64,000 nucleotides of DNA from Hyphomicrobiales bacterium (lineage in GTDB: Bacteria; Pseudomonadota; Alphaproteobacteria; Rhizobiales; Rhizobiaceae): contig UBTY01000040.1 of NCBI GenBank assembly GCA_900468535.1, forward strand, positions 49,195-113,194. Reading direction: 5' to 3'. Shown here piece after piece: positions 25,146-34,369 of the stretch (the stretch's first letter is position 1; each line of letters opens with the position of its first letter). Under the pieces are notes generated by a model. That model made no database searches. It saw nothing but the letters and a program-made list of their open reading frames with translations, and was not told the DNA's origin. The position numbers were made by a program, and so were the translations under genes.

Positions 25146-25586
25146 AGGGGAACTGGCCAAGGCAGGTCTCGTATCAAAATCGTCAGATGCCTCTGACTTA
25201 ATGTAAGACGATTGGGATTGAAACCCGGTCGGCCCGGTTATTGTTGCGCACGCGAATTCGATCGACGCCCCGCCGTAGGTTAACCGGAAACACAACCCAA
25301 AGGTGGTGTAACTGAAAAGTCGCAAATGCCTAACGAGATGGCAGCGCTGGCTCAGAAAATATGCACGCCCCATTGTTTTGCCTGGTGCGCACGCCTATCT
25401 ACCTGAGACAACGAACCACCAGAAAGGACTGCCCGCCGAGCCCGCATATCAAGGGTTTGAGGGTGCCGCAGCCGGGTTCTCCGGCGCATTGTTGACACAA
25501 TAATATCACGCGTCCATCTTCTCCGCTCACCTGCGCACGTTGTTGCTGCAGGATGCATCGGCGACTTTCGAGGAGTGGCGTGCCTT
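25146..25586. other. Divergent intergenic region between dehydrogenase and cyclase genes
   Basis: This 441-base gap between divergent genes shows no protein with recognisable similarity. It should hold two promoters. TTGACA occurs at 25492-25497 on the + strand, and a second, unidentified promoter for the dehydrogenase is expected on the other strand. No RNA gene was recognised. Confidence 0.5.
25492..25520 (+). promoter_or_regulatory. Candidate promoter for the soluble cyclase gene
   Basis: A perfect -35 (TTGACA) with a weak -10 (CATCTT) after 17 bases, 67 bases before the ATG at 25587. The weak -10 suggests activator dependence, if it is a promoter. Confidence 0.35.
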
Positions 25587-26948
25587 ATGAGGATACTACC
25601 AGGAATGGGCGCAGTCGACTTCCGGGTCTCATCTATTTTGCTGGACCGCGTCGCAGAGTGGCTAACGAACTCCTCGCTGGCCGGCGACGATCTCGAAAAC
25701 ATCGTTCGCGGCTTTTGCGAGCGCATTGCAGCCGCCGGGCTTCCGATCGCGCGGGTGCATCTTACCTTTTCGATGCTCCATCCGCTCTATGATGCGCTAA
25801 GCTTCACTTGGCGGCGCGCGAGCGGCGTGACCATCGAGGGCTATCGCCATACGGCCGGCCAGAAGCCTGACCGCTTCCTGCAGAGCCCGTACTACTATCT
25901 GCTCGACAACAACCTCCAGCATATCAGGCGCCGCATTCCGGCTGAAGGTCCGGCCGAGTTCCCGGTCTTCTCCGACCTTCGCCATGAGAACATCACCGAC
26001 TATCTGGCATTCGTGCAGCCGTTTGGCGACGGGTCCGTGCAGGGCATGATGGGTTCGTGGTCGACGGACAGCCATTCAGGCTTCTCGGACGACATGATCG
26101 AAGCCCTGCTGCGAATGCAGAACCATCTGGCGGTGGCGGCGAAGATGGCGGTTCTCGGCAAGCTCGCCAACAACATGCTGACGACCTATCTCGGCGGGGA
26201 CGCCGGCAAGCGCGTGCTGAACGGGCAGATCAGGCGCGGCGACGGCGAAACGATCCGTGCGGCGCTGGTCATGGGCGACATGCGGCAGTCGACCATGTAT
26301 GCCGAAAAGGAAGGGCGCCAGACCTATATCGACACGCTCAACCAGTTCTTCGACGCGATTGCCGCGCCCTTCAATCGAAACGGCGGCGAAATCCTGAGCT
26401 TCATCGGCGATGGCTTCCTGGCCGTCTATCCGTGCGGGCGCCACAAGGACCCTTCGAAGATAGCCTGTCAGGCAGCGGTTTCGGCCGTTCACCAGGCACA
26501 GTCGCGCGTTGCCGAACTCAACGCCGAGCGGCAGGAAAAGGGCCTCAGCAAGATTTCGTACGGGATCGGGCTGCACGTCGGCAACGTGATGTTCGGCAAT
26601 GTCGGACTGAAGGACAGACTAACGTTCTCAGCCTTCGGCTCGGCAGTGAACGAAGTCCAGCGGCTTCAGGCGCTGACCAAGAAGTACAACAGCGAGGTTG
26701 TCGCCAGCCAGGCGTTTGCCGGTTATTGCGGCGGCGAGTGGACGACGCTCGGCGAGGAAAAGCTGCGGGGCGTCCGCCAGAAGATCACGGTTCTGCGTCC
26801 TCGCGCCCCCGCACCGCTGCTTGAAGTCGAGGAAAGCTACGTGGAGGCGCCGCAGACGGCCCTTTCCGAGGCAGAGCAAGTCATTCTCCTGCATCGCGAC
26901 GCCCGCAAGCAGGCACAATCGGCTGCGCCCGAGAAGTTCATCCAATAG
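25587..26948 (+). CDS. Soluble class III nucleotide cyclase with atypical purine-binding residues
   Basis: A 453-residue protein. The N-terminal part (about 1-200) is an uncharacterised sensor-like region, possibly GAF/PAS-like, ending before MLTTYLGGDAGKRVL. The cyclase domain (about 220-400) keeps the metal aspartates D231 (VMGDMRQST) and D275 (SFIGDGF), plus N355 and R359. The lysine expected four residues before D275 is a serine (S271), and the partner position is S348. Nucleotide specificity is therefore uncertain (ATP, GTP or inactive). I use ATG 25587 with AGGAG eleven bases upstream rather than 25575. It is the third canonical-fold cyclase here. Confidence 0.85.
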   Translation: MRILPGMGAVDFRVSSILLDRVAEWLTNSSLAGDDLENIVRGFCERIAAAGLPIARVHLTFSMLHPLYDALSFTWRRASGVTIEGYRHTAGQKPDRFLQSPYYYLLDNNLQHIRRRIPAEGPAEFPVFSDLRHENITDYLAFVQPFGDGSVQGMMGSWSTDSHSGFSDDMIEALLRMQNHLAVAAKMAVLGKLANNMLTTYLGGDAGKRVLNGQIRRGDGETIRAALVMGDMRQSTMYAEKEGRQTYIDTLNQFFDAIAAPFNRNGGEILSFIGDGFLAVYPCGRHKDPSKIACQAAVSAVHQAQSRVAELNAERQEKGLSKISYGIGLHVGNVMFGNVGLKDRLTFSAFGSAVNEVQRLQALTKKYNSEVVASQAFAGYCGGEWTTLGEEKLRGVRQKITVLRPRAPAPLLEVEESYVEAPQTALSEAEQVILLHRDARKQAQSAAPEKFIQ

Positions 26949-26956
26949 CAACCCTC

Positions 26957-26989
26957 GCTGCCGGGCGGTTATTCAACCGCTCGGGCAGC
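26957..26989 (+). terminator. Candidate terminator hairpin after the soluble cyclase gene
   Basis: GCTGCCGGGCGGTT pairs imperfectly with AACCGCTCGGGCAGC around ATTC, nine bases after the stop codon. There is no clear T-run, so function is uncertain. Confidence 0.4.
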
Positions 26990-27097
26990 AAGCCCGTTAC
27001 CCCCGGTTTTTCGCGGTCCGTCATCAACTGGACACCCTGATTGCGGTACGCTAGTGTGCCTTAACGGGAACGAAGAAAACTGGGGAATTTCATTGGT

Positions 27098-28996
27098 ATG
27101 GCGTCCGCCTCCGATCTGCTGCGCATCGAGAACCTCGACGTCTCCTTCTCGGTTTTTGGCGACAGCCTGCGCGTCGTAAAAAACGCCAATCTTCGGATAC
27201 TTCCCGGCAAGGTAACGGCGCTCGTCGGCGAGTCCGGTTCCGGCAAGTCTGTCATCAGCCAGAGCGTCATGGGCATTCTGCCCAATCCGGCCAAAGCACA
27301 GGGCAAGATCCTGTTCACCGATCCGCTGGACGGGAAGACGACCGACATTCTGCAATATTCCCGCGATAGCGCTGAAATGCGCGATCTGCGAGGCCGCCGC
27401 ATGGCGACGATCTTCCAGGAGCCGATGACCTCGCTCTCGCCGATTCACACGGTTGGGAATCAGATCAGCGAAGCGCTGCTTATCCACACCTCGGCAGACA
27501 AGGTCGAGGCGCGACAGAAGACCGAGGAGATGCTTGGACTTGTTGGCTTTGCCAATCCGAAGCGCACCTTCGACATGTACCCGTTCGAACTATCAGGCGG
27601 GATGCGCCAGCGCGCGATGATCGCGATGGCGCTGATCTGCAATCCGGCCCTGCTGATCGCGGACGAGCCCACGACCGCACTCGACGTGACGATCCAGGCG
27701 CAAATCCTGGAACTCCTGCGCGATCTCCAGCACAAGCTCGGCATGGCAATGCTGTTGATCACCCACGATCTCGGCGTCGTCGCCAACATGGCCGACGAAG
27801 TGGTCGTGATCTACCACGGCGAAATCATGGAAGCCGGGCCCGTCGACGCCATCTTCCGCAACCCGCAGCATCCGTATCTCAAAGGGCTGATGGCCGCTGT
27901 GCCCCACTTCGACATGCGGGCGGGGGAACGGTTGAAGGCGCTTCGCGACGTGCCTGTCAACCTCGAGTCCCTGATCGGCAAGAAGAAAAGTGTCGAGAGC
28001 ACTGACGGATCAAAGGTCCTACTGTCGGTCAACAACCTCTCCAAGACCTTCAAGGCGCGCAGCCGCGGTCTATTCGGCACGCGCGAAGCAACCGCTTTCC
28101 GCGCCGTCGACGACGTCAGCTTCGACATTCGTCGCGGTGAATGCCTCGGACTGGTCGGCGAATCCGGCTGCGGCAAGACCACGGTCAGCAAGATCCTGAT
28201 GCGGGCGATCACGCCCGATAGCGGCTCCGTGGTATTCGATGACGGCGAGGAAGTGATCGACGTCCTTTCGGTCAAGGGCGACGACCTGCAGGAGTTGCGG
28301 ACGAAGATCCAGATGGTTTTCCAGGATCCGGTTTCGTCGCTCTCCCCGCGCATGACGGTGCGCAACATTCTCAGCGAGCCATTGGAGATCCACGATCGCG
28401 GCAACGGCGCGGAGCGAAACGGTAAGGTCGAAGCCCTGATGGGCGCCATCGGCCTTGATAAGCGCTATCTCAATCGCTACCCGCATAGCTTCTCCGGCGG
28501 CCAGCGCCAGCGCATCGGAATAGCGCGTGCCCTGGCGCTCGGTCCGAAACTTATCATTCTGGATGAGCCGGTCTCGGCGCTCGATGTTTCCGTTCAGGCC
28601 CAGATCCTCAATCTGCTGAAGGATCTGCAGAAGGAGCTCGGGCTGACCTACCTCTTCATCTCCCACAATCTGGCTGTCGTCGACTATATGGCCGATCGGA
28701 TCGCCGTCATGTGCAAGGGCCGCATTGTCGAGATCGCTCCTCGCGAAATCATCCTGCGTGACCCGGTCCACCCCTATACCAAGTCGCTGCTGGCCGCCGT
28801 GCCCTTCCCGGATTTGGACCGCCCTCTCGATTTCGAGGCGCTGCGGAAGAACGGAGCCGCGGACAAGCAGAACTGGGGCATCACCTTCACCGCCGAGCAT
28901 GACGACGCATCCGAACTCGCCTACGCCGATCTCGGCAACGGACACCTGGTACGCGCCCGCAAGGGCGCCGATGCGAAGGAGCTTCGGTCATGGTAA
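27098..28996 (+). CDS. Oligopeptide-type ABC importer, fused double ATPase (DppD-DppF-like)
   Basis: A 632-residue protein with two complete ATPase modules. The first has Walker A GESGSGKS (about 44-51), signature LSGGMRQR and Walker B LLIADEPTTALD. The second has GESGCGKTT, FSGGQRQR and LIILDEPVSALD. Each ends with an oligopeptide-type C-terminal segment (HPYLKGLMAAVPHFD, HPYTKSLLAAVPFPD). It powers the permeases encoded downstream and overlaps the binding-protein gene by seven bases. Fused DppDF-type ATPases (as in YejF) are common in rhizobia. The substrate is unknown. Confidence 0.9.
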   Translation: MASASDLLRIENLDVSFSVFGDSLRVVKNANLRILPGKVTALVGESGSGKSVISQSVMGILPNPAKAQGKILFTDPLDGKTTDILQYSRDSAEMRDLRGRRMATIFQEPMTSLSPIHTVGNQISEALLIHTSADKVEARQKTEEMLGLVGFANPKRTFDMYPFELSGGMRQRAMIAMALICNPALLIADEPTTALDVTIQAQILELLRDLQHKLGMAMLLITHDLGVVANMADEVVVIYHGEIMEAGPVDAIFRNPQHPYLKGLMAAVPHFDMRAGERLKALRDVPVNLESLIGKKKSVESTDGSKVLLSVNNLSKTFKARSRGLFGTREATAFRAVDDVSFDIRRGECLGLVGESGCGKTTVSKILMRAITPDSGSVVFDDGEEVIDVLSVKGDDLQELRTKIQMVFQDPVSSLSPRMTVRNILSEPLEIHDRGNGAERNGKVEALMGAIGLDKRYLNRYPHSFSGGQRQRIGIARALALGPKLIILDEPVSALDVSVQAQILNLLKDLQKELGLTYLFISHNLAVVDYMADRIAVMCKGRIVEIAPREIILRDPVHPYTKSLLAAVPFPDLDRPLDFEALRKNGAADKQNWGITFTAEHDDASELAYADLGNGHLVRARKGADAKELRSW

Positions 28997-30900
28997 CCCG
29001 GCGCAGCTTCCTTGGCGGCCTTGTCGGAGCAGCAATCGCTCCGTCGATTGCGAACGCAGCGGCCGACCGCGACATAGAACCGGAATTTCTTCGCGACTGG
29101 CTGCGAGCGGATCGGATCCCGCCGATGGTCGATCGGCTGCCGACACATCCGCGCATCGTCAACATGAAGGCGTCGGGGCGGCGCGCGGGAACCTATGGCG
29201 GTACCGTTCGCACCATCATCGGCAGCGCCAAAGACATCCGTTACATGACCATCTACGGTTATGCCCGGCTTGTCGGCTATGATACGAACCTGCGCTTCCA
29301 GCCGGACATTCTCATGGGATTCACCTCGGAGAACGATTCCGTCTTCACGTTCTATCTCCGCGAAGGACATCGCTGGTCGGACGGATCACCTTTTACGGCC
29401 GACGACTTCCGCTACTGGTGGGAAGACGTCATCCTCAACGACGAACTGACGCCCGGCGGCGGCGCGCTGGAACTGCGGCCTCACGGAGAACTGCCGAAGT
29501 TCGAGATGCTGGATCAGACGACGGTCCGCTACAGCTGGACCAGGCCCAACCCAAACTTCATGCCGGCACTCGCTGGTCCGCTGCCGCTCGTCATCTTCGG
29601 GCCCGGAAAGTATCTGAAGCAGTTTCACAAAAAGTATCAGGACGACTTCCGCCTTTCGGCACTGATGAAGGAAAACCGGGTCAAGAAGTGGGCCGACCTC
29701 CACATCAAGATGTCGCGTGCCTCACGCCCCGAGAATCCCGATCTGCCGATGCTCGATCCGTGGGTGAACACGACGCGTCCGCCCGCCGAACAGTTCGTTT
29801 TCGTACGCAACCCGTTTTTCCACCGGGTCGACGAGAACGGCGTGCAGCTTCCCTACATCGACAAATTCATTCTCAACGTCAGCTCGTCGTCGATCATCGC
29901 CGCCAAAGCGGGCGCCGGTGAATCCGATCTCCAGGCGACCGGGATCGACTTCAACGACTACACCTTCCTGAAGGACGCGGAAAAGCGCTTCCCCGTGAAG
30001 GTCAATCTTTGGAAACAGGCACGCGGGTCCCGCGTGGCCCTGCTGCCGAACCTCAACTGCGCCGACGAAGTCTGGCGGAAGCTTTTCAGCGATGTTCGTT
30101 TCAGGCGGGCGCTGTCGCTAGCGGTCGACCGGCACGAAATCAACATGGTCGCCTTCTACGGGCTTGGACGGGCGAGCGCGGATACGGTTCTGCCGGAGAG
30201 CCCACTCTACAAGCCTGAATATGCCGAGGCGTTCATTGCCCATGATCCCGATACGGCGAACAAGCTCCTCGACGAGATCGGTCTGGACAAGCGGGACGAC
30301 GAGGGCTTTCGCCTGTTGCCGGATGGCCGGCGCGCGGAGATCACCGTCGAGACAGCAGGTGAGAGCAATCTGGATACCGACGTGCTCGAACTGGTGCGCG
30401 ATCACTGGAAGGTCATCGGCCTCGCGCTCTACACCCGCACATCGCAACGCGACATCTTCCGAAATCGCGCCATGAGCGGCTCCATCATGATGTCGATCTG
30501 GTTCGGCATCGACAATGGCATTCCGACCGCCGACATGTCGCCCGGACAACTCGCGCCAACGCTCGACGACCAGTTGCAATGGCCGCTCTGGGGCATGAAC
30601 TACCTTTCCGCCGGGCAGGCAGGCAAGGCTCCCGATTTGCCAGAGGTGAAGCAACTGGTGGCCCTGCTCAATCAATGGGGCAACACTACCATGTTCGAAG
30701 AGCGCGAGGCGATCTGGCACCAGATGCTGTCGCTCTATACGCAACAGGTTTTCTCGATCGGCCTGATCAACAGTACGCTGCAGCCGATCCTGAGATCCGC
30801 CAAGCTGCAGAACGTGCCGGAGCAAGCGCTGTACGGGTTCGACCCCACATCCTTCCTCGGCATCTACATGCCGGATTGCTTCTGGCTTGAGGAGGCATAG
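28990..30900 (+). CDS. ABC importer substrate-binding protein, family 5 (large)
   Basis: A 636-residue SBP_bac_5 protein, longer than typical DppA (about 530), exported by a Tat-like signal (TRRSFLGGLVGAAIAPSIANA). Conserved elements include LREGHRWSDGSPFTADDFRYWW and FRRALSLAVDRHEI. The size resembles YejA-type proteins that bind long peptides or other large solutes. It lies between its ATPase and permease genes. A sugar or glycan-derived ligand is possible given the surrounding glycan genes, but nothing in the sequence decides it. Confidence 0.88.
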   Translation: MVTRRSFLGGLVGAAIAPSIANAAADRDIEPEFLRDWLRADRIPPMVDRLPTHPRIVNMKASGRRAGTYGGTVRTIIGSAKDIRYMTIYGYARLVGYDTNLRFQPDILMGFTSENDSVFTFYLREGHRWSDGSPFTADDFRYWWEDVILNDELTPGGGALELRPHGELPKFEMLDQTTVRYSWTRPNPNFMPALAGPLPLVIFGPGKYLKQFHKKYQDDFRLSALMKENRVKKWADLHIKMSRASRPENPDLPMLDPWVNTTRPPAEQFVFVRNPFFHRVDENGVQLPYIDKFILNVSSSSIIAAKAGAGESDLQATGIDFNDYTFLKDAEKRFPVKVNLWKQARGSRVALLPNLNCADEVWRKLFSDVRFRRALSLAVDRHEINMVAFYGLGRASADTVLPESPLYKPEYAEAFIAHDPDTANKLLDEIGLDKRDDEGFRLLPDGRRAEITVETAGESNLDTDVLELVRDHWKVIGLALYTRTSQRDIFRNRAMSGSIMMSIWFGIDNGIPTADMSPGQLAPTLDDQLQWPLWGMNYLSAGQAGKAPDLPEVKQLVALLNQWGNTTMFEEREAIWHQMLSLYTQQVFSIGLINSTLQPILRSAKLQNVPEQALYGFDPTSFLGIYMPDCFWLEEA

Positions 30901-30903
30901 GCG

Positions 30904-31902
30904 ATGCTGAGATATATTCTCTGGCGCATCGCCGCCATGATCCCCACACTCTTCGTCATCTCTGCACTGGTCTTCACGATCATCGAATTGCCGCCCGGCG
31001 ACTTCTTCGAAAGCCAGATTGCCGAATTGCGGGCGCAAGGCGAAAACGCCAACCTCCAGGAGATGGAGGAACTGCGGAAGCAGTACAATTTCGACAAACC
31101 TGCGGTGTTCCGGTACTTCTATTGGGTCGGCGGGATGCTGCATGGCGATTTCGGCTACTCGTTCGAATACCAGCTTCCGGTTTCGGAGGTCGTCGGTGAC
31201 CGGCTCTGGCTGACGATCTTGGTGTCCTTCTCGACGATCCTGCTGACCTGGCTGATCGCATTCCCGATCGGCATCTATTCGGCGACGCACCAGTATAGCT
31301 GGGGCGATTACGGCTTGACGCTTTTCGGGCTGCTCGGCATCGCGATCCCGAACTTCATGCTGGCGCTGATCCTGATGTATTTCGCCAACATATGGTTTGG
31401 TGTCTCCATCGGACACCTGATGGACCAGAAATACCTCTCCGAACCAATGAGCTGGGAAAAGGCGCGATCGATCCTTTCCCACCTATGGATTCCGGTGATT
31501 ATCGTTGGAACCGCGGGGACTGCCGGCATGATCCGGCGCCTGCGCGCCAACCTGCTGGACGAGATGCAGAAGCAGTATGTCGTCACAGCCCGTGCGAAGG
31601 GTCTCCATCCGCTGCGCGCGCTGGTAAAGTATCCGCTGCGCATGGCGCTGAACTTCTTCGTCGCCGATATCGGATCGATTCTTCCATCGATCATTTCCGG
31701 GGCGGAAATCGTCGCGATCGTTCTGTCGCTGGAAACAACGGGACCGATGCTCATCAAGGCGTTGCAAAGTCAGGACATGTACCTTGCCGGGTCGTTCCTG
31801 ATGTTCCTCGCCTTCCTGAACGTCATCGGTGTTCTGGTCTCCGACATCGCGCTCGGCTTTCTTGATCCCCGCATACGCCTGCAAGGCAGGAGCACCAAAT
31901 AA
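30904..31902 (+). CDS. Oligopeptide-type ABC permease (DppB-like)
   Basis: A 332-residue inner-membrane permease with about six TM helices, a large periplasmic loop after TM1 (FESQIAELRAQGENANLQEMEELRKQYNFDKP, in parts) and the EAA loop region (RLRANLLDEMQKQYVVTARAKGL). It starts three bases after the binding-protein stop and is followed by the second permease with one base of overlap. It pairs with the DppC-like gene. Confidence 0.9.
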   Translation: MLRYILWRIAAMIPTLFVISALVFTIIELPPGDFFESQIAELRAQGENANLQEMEELRKQYNFDKPAVFRYFYWVGGMLHGDFGYSFEYQLPVSEVVGDRLWLTILVSFSTILLTWLIAFPIGIYSATHQYSWGDYGLTLFGLLGIAIPNFMLALILMYFANIWFGVSIGHLMDQKYLSEPMSWEKARSILSHLWIPVIIVGTAGTAGMIRRLRANLLDEMQKQYVVTARAKGLHPLRALVKYPLRMALNFFVADIGSILPSIISGAEIVAIVLSLETTGPMLIKALQSQDMYLAGSFLMFLAFLNVIGVLVSDIALGFLDPRIRLQGRSTK

Positions 31903-33074
31903 TGTCGCCCTTGCCACCTCCAGGCGCACCGCTGCAGCATTATGTCTCGACCGCGCCCTTCGATCCGTTCGCGACCGAAGGAATGACGGCAGCGCAATCG
32001 CGCATCCACCTTGCTTCCCAGAAGCAGCTGATGTGGTGGAAGTTCAAGCAGCACCGCCTTGCCCTGATATCAGGCGTCTTCCTGCTCGCCGTCTACCTGA
32101 TGATCTTTGTCGTCGAATTCCTGGCGCCCTACGGGCTGCATACCAGGAATGTAGACTTCATCCATTCGCCGCCGCAGCGCGTGCATCTGTTCCACGAAGG
32201 CTCCTTCGTCGGTCCATTCGTCTACGGGCGGAGCATGTCGCTCGATATCGATACGCTGCGCCGCAATTACACTGACCGCCCGAACGACGTTCAGCCGATC
32301 CGCTTTTTCTGCCGCGGCGATCCCTATCAGTTCTGGGGCGTGATCAAATCGGACCTGCACCTCGTCTGCCCCGCGATCGGCGGCCAGATGTATCTGCTGG
32401 GCACGGACCGACTCGGGCGGGACGTCTTGTCACGCATCCTTTATGGGGCGCGCATATCATTGACCATCGGGTTGATCGGCATAGCTATCAGCTTCTGCCT
32501 TGGCATCGTGATCGGTGGTCTGGCGGGCTACTGGGGTGGTCCTTTCGATCTGATCGTGCAACGGCTAATCGAGATCTTGCAGTCGCTGCCGAGTCTGCCG
32601 CTCTGGATGGCACTCGCCGCGATCATGCCGGTGACGTGGAGTCCGATCGTGATCTATTTTGGCATCACCGTCATTCTCGGCATCATCGACTGGACCGGCC
32701 TTGCGCGTGCCGTGCGATCGAAGCTCCTTGCCCTGCGCGAGGAGGACTATGTTCAGGCAGCACAGCTGATGGGCGCGAGTACCCCTCGCATCATCGGCAG
32801 ACATCTGGTGCCGGGTTTCATGTCGCACCTGATCGCGTCGGCGACGATCTCGATCCCGGGAATGATCCTCGGCGAGACTGCGCTGAGCTTTCTTGGTCTC
32901 GGGCTTCGCCCGCCGATTACAAGCTGGGGCATCCTGCTGACAGAGGCGAAAAGCGTAAGCGTTATCGCCTTCTATCCATGGTTGCTTTTTCCGATTATAC
33001 CGGTCGTGTTGGTGATTTTGGCGTTCAACTTTCTGGGAGACGGCTTGCGTGACGCGGCGGATCCCTACAAATAG
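31902..33074 (+). CDS. Oligopeptide-type ABC permease (DppC-like)
   Basis: A 390-residue permease, longer than DppC (about 300) because of an N-terminal cytoplasmic leader (about 45 residues) and a long periplasmic insert between TM1 and TM2 (about 90-160), a feature of YejE-type permeases. The EAA motif is LREEDYVQAAQLMGASTPRII. The ATG overlaps the previous stop (TAATG). It completes a four-gene importer operon that is followed closely by the glycosyltransferase genes. Confidence 0.9.
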   Translation: MSPLPPPGAPLQHYVSTAPFDPFATEGMTAAQSRIHLASQKQLMWWKFKQHRLALISGVFLLAVYLMIFVVEFLAPYGLHTRNVDFIHSPPQRVHLFHEGSFVGPFVYGRSMSLDIDTLRRNYTDRPNDVQPIRFFCRGDPYQFWGVIKSDLHLVCPAIGGQMYLLGTDRLGRDVLSRILYGARISLTIGLIGIAISFCLGIVIGGLAGYWGGPFDLIVQRLIEILQSLPSLPLWMALAAIMPVTWSPIVIYFGITVILGIIDWTGLARAVRSKLLALREEDYVQAAQLMGASTPRIIGRHLVPGFMSHLIASATISIPGMILGETALSFLGLGLRPPITSWGILLTEAKSVSVIAFYPWLLFPIIPVVLVILAFNFLGDGLRDAADPYK

Positions 33075-33160
33075 CGGCGAGCGGATGGAGTCATATGCTC
33101 CCTCCTACCGCCCGCGGAAAGCGGCGGTGCTCGCTGATGTATAGCCCGGAAGGAATGCCT

Positions 33161-34369
33161 ATGGCGCGGCGGCTGGAAGATGCCCGTATCCTGATGTACA
33201 GCCACGACACGTTCGGGCTCGGCCATTTGCGGCGCTGTCGCACGATCGCCCATGCGCTCGTCGAGGACTATCGCGGGCTGAACATCCTGATCATCTCGGG
33301 CGCAACGATTGCAGGCGCGTTCGACTATCGCGCCCGTGTCGACTTCGTGAAGGTCCCGAGCGTGATCAAGCTGCGCAATGGCGAATATACGTCGATGGCG
33401 AGCCACATCGATCTTCAGGAAACGCTGAAGATGCGTGAATCCATCATTCGCCATACGGCGGAGACGTTCCAGCCGGACATCTTCATCGTCGACAAGGAGC
33501 CGATGGGCCTGAAGGGCGAAGTGGAAGAGACGCTTGCCTACCTCAAGGCCCGCGGCACGACGCTGGTGCTGGGCCTTCGCGAGATCATGGATGCGCCGCA
33601 TCTGCTCGATGCCGAGTGGAAGAAGAACGGCACCATGCAGAAGATCGATCAGTATTACGATTCCATCTGGGTGTATGGCCCGCCGGACTTCTATGATCCG
33701 CTGATCGGACTGGATGTGCCTCAGGGCGTGCGCAGAAAAATGGATTTCGTCGGTTTCCTGCAGCGCAGCGTTTCCTCGAGCAAGACCTCCGTCAACGCGC
33801 GCAAGGACAATTACATCCTCGTCACCACAGGCGGTGGCGGCGACGGCTCGGACCTCATTCACGACGTGATGAATGCCTACGAGCAGGATTCCAGCCTGCA
33901 GCAGAAGGCATTGGTCGTTCTTGGCCCCTATATGCCAGTGGCCGAGCGCAACAAGCTCCTGCGCAAGGGCTCGAAGATCTCGCAGATCGAGGTCATCGAA
34001 TTCGACAACCACATGGAAGAGCTTATCGCCGGCGCGACCGGGGTCGTCGCGATGGGTGGCTACAACACCTATTGCGAAATTCTGTCCTTCGACAAGCCGG
34101 CGCTGATCGTCCCGAGGGTCAAGCCGCGTGAAGAGCAGCTCCTGCGGGCGCAGCGCGCCAGCGAGTTGGGGCTGGTGGAGATGCTGTTGCCGGAGCAATC
34201 CGCAAATGCCGCGATCATGGCGGACGCGCTGAAGCGCCTGCCTCATCGGGAGTCGCCCTCCAAGAGCGCGGGCGCCCTGCGTCTAGATGGTCTCAATCAC
34301 CTTTCCGAAACCGTGGGCCACTGGCTGGATAGCCGCGGTCGCCACTTGTCCGTCGTTGGCGCCGAGTGA
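33161..34369 (+). CDS. Predicted glycosyltransferase, MurG-like (COG4671 type)
   Basis: A 402-residue GT-B-like protein beginning RILMYSHDTFGLGHLRRCRTIAHAL, where the GLGHxRR element is the N-terminal MurG/GT28-like motif, with the acceptor-site-like MGGYNTYCEILSFDKPALIVPR in the C-terminal domain. COG4671 proteins are predicted glycosyltransferases of unknown acceptor. ATG 33161 follows GGAAGG by about eight bases; upstream in-frame starts at 33095 and 33137 lack a good site. GTGA overlap couples it to the next gene. A paralogue lies two genes downstream. Confidence 0.75.
   Translation: MARRLEDARILMYSHDTFGLGHLRRCRTIAHALVEDYRGLNILIISGATIAGAFDYRARVDFVKVPSVIKLRNGEYTSMASHIDLQETLKMRESIIRHTAETFQPDIFIVDKEPMGLKGEVEETLAYLKARGTTLVLGLREIMDAPHLLDAEWKKNGTMQKIDQYYDSIWVYGPPDFYDPLIGLDVPQGVRRKMDFVGFLQRSVSSSKTSVNARKDNYILVTTGGGGDGSDLIHDVMNAYEQDSSLQQKALVVLGPYMPVAERNKLLRKGSKISQIEVIEFDNHMEELIAGATGVVAMGGYNTYCEILSFDKPALIVPRVKPREEQLLRAQRASELGLVEMLLPEQSANAAIMADALKRLPHRESPSKSAGALRLDGLNHLSETVGHWLDSRGRHLSVVGAE

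Noticed and set aside
25352..25726. 124-codon minus-strand frame crossing the start of the soluble cyclase
   Set aside because: Overlaps the cyclase N-terminus, no ribosome site and Arg/Ser/Pro-rich composition typical of non-coding GC-rich frames.
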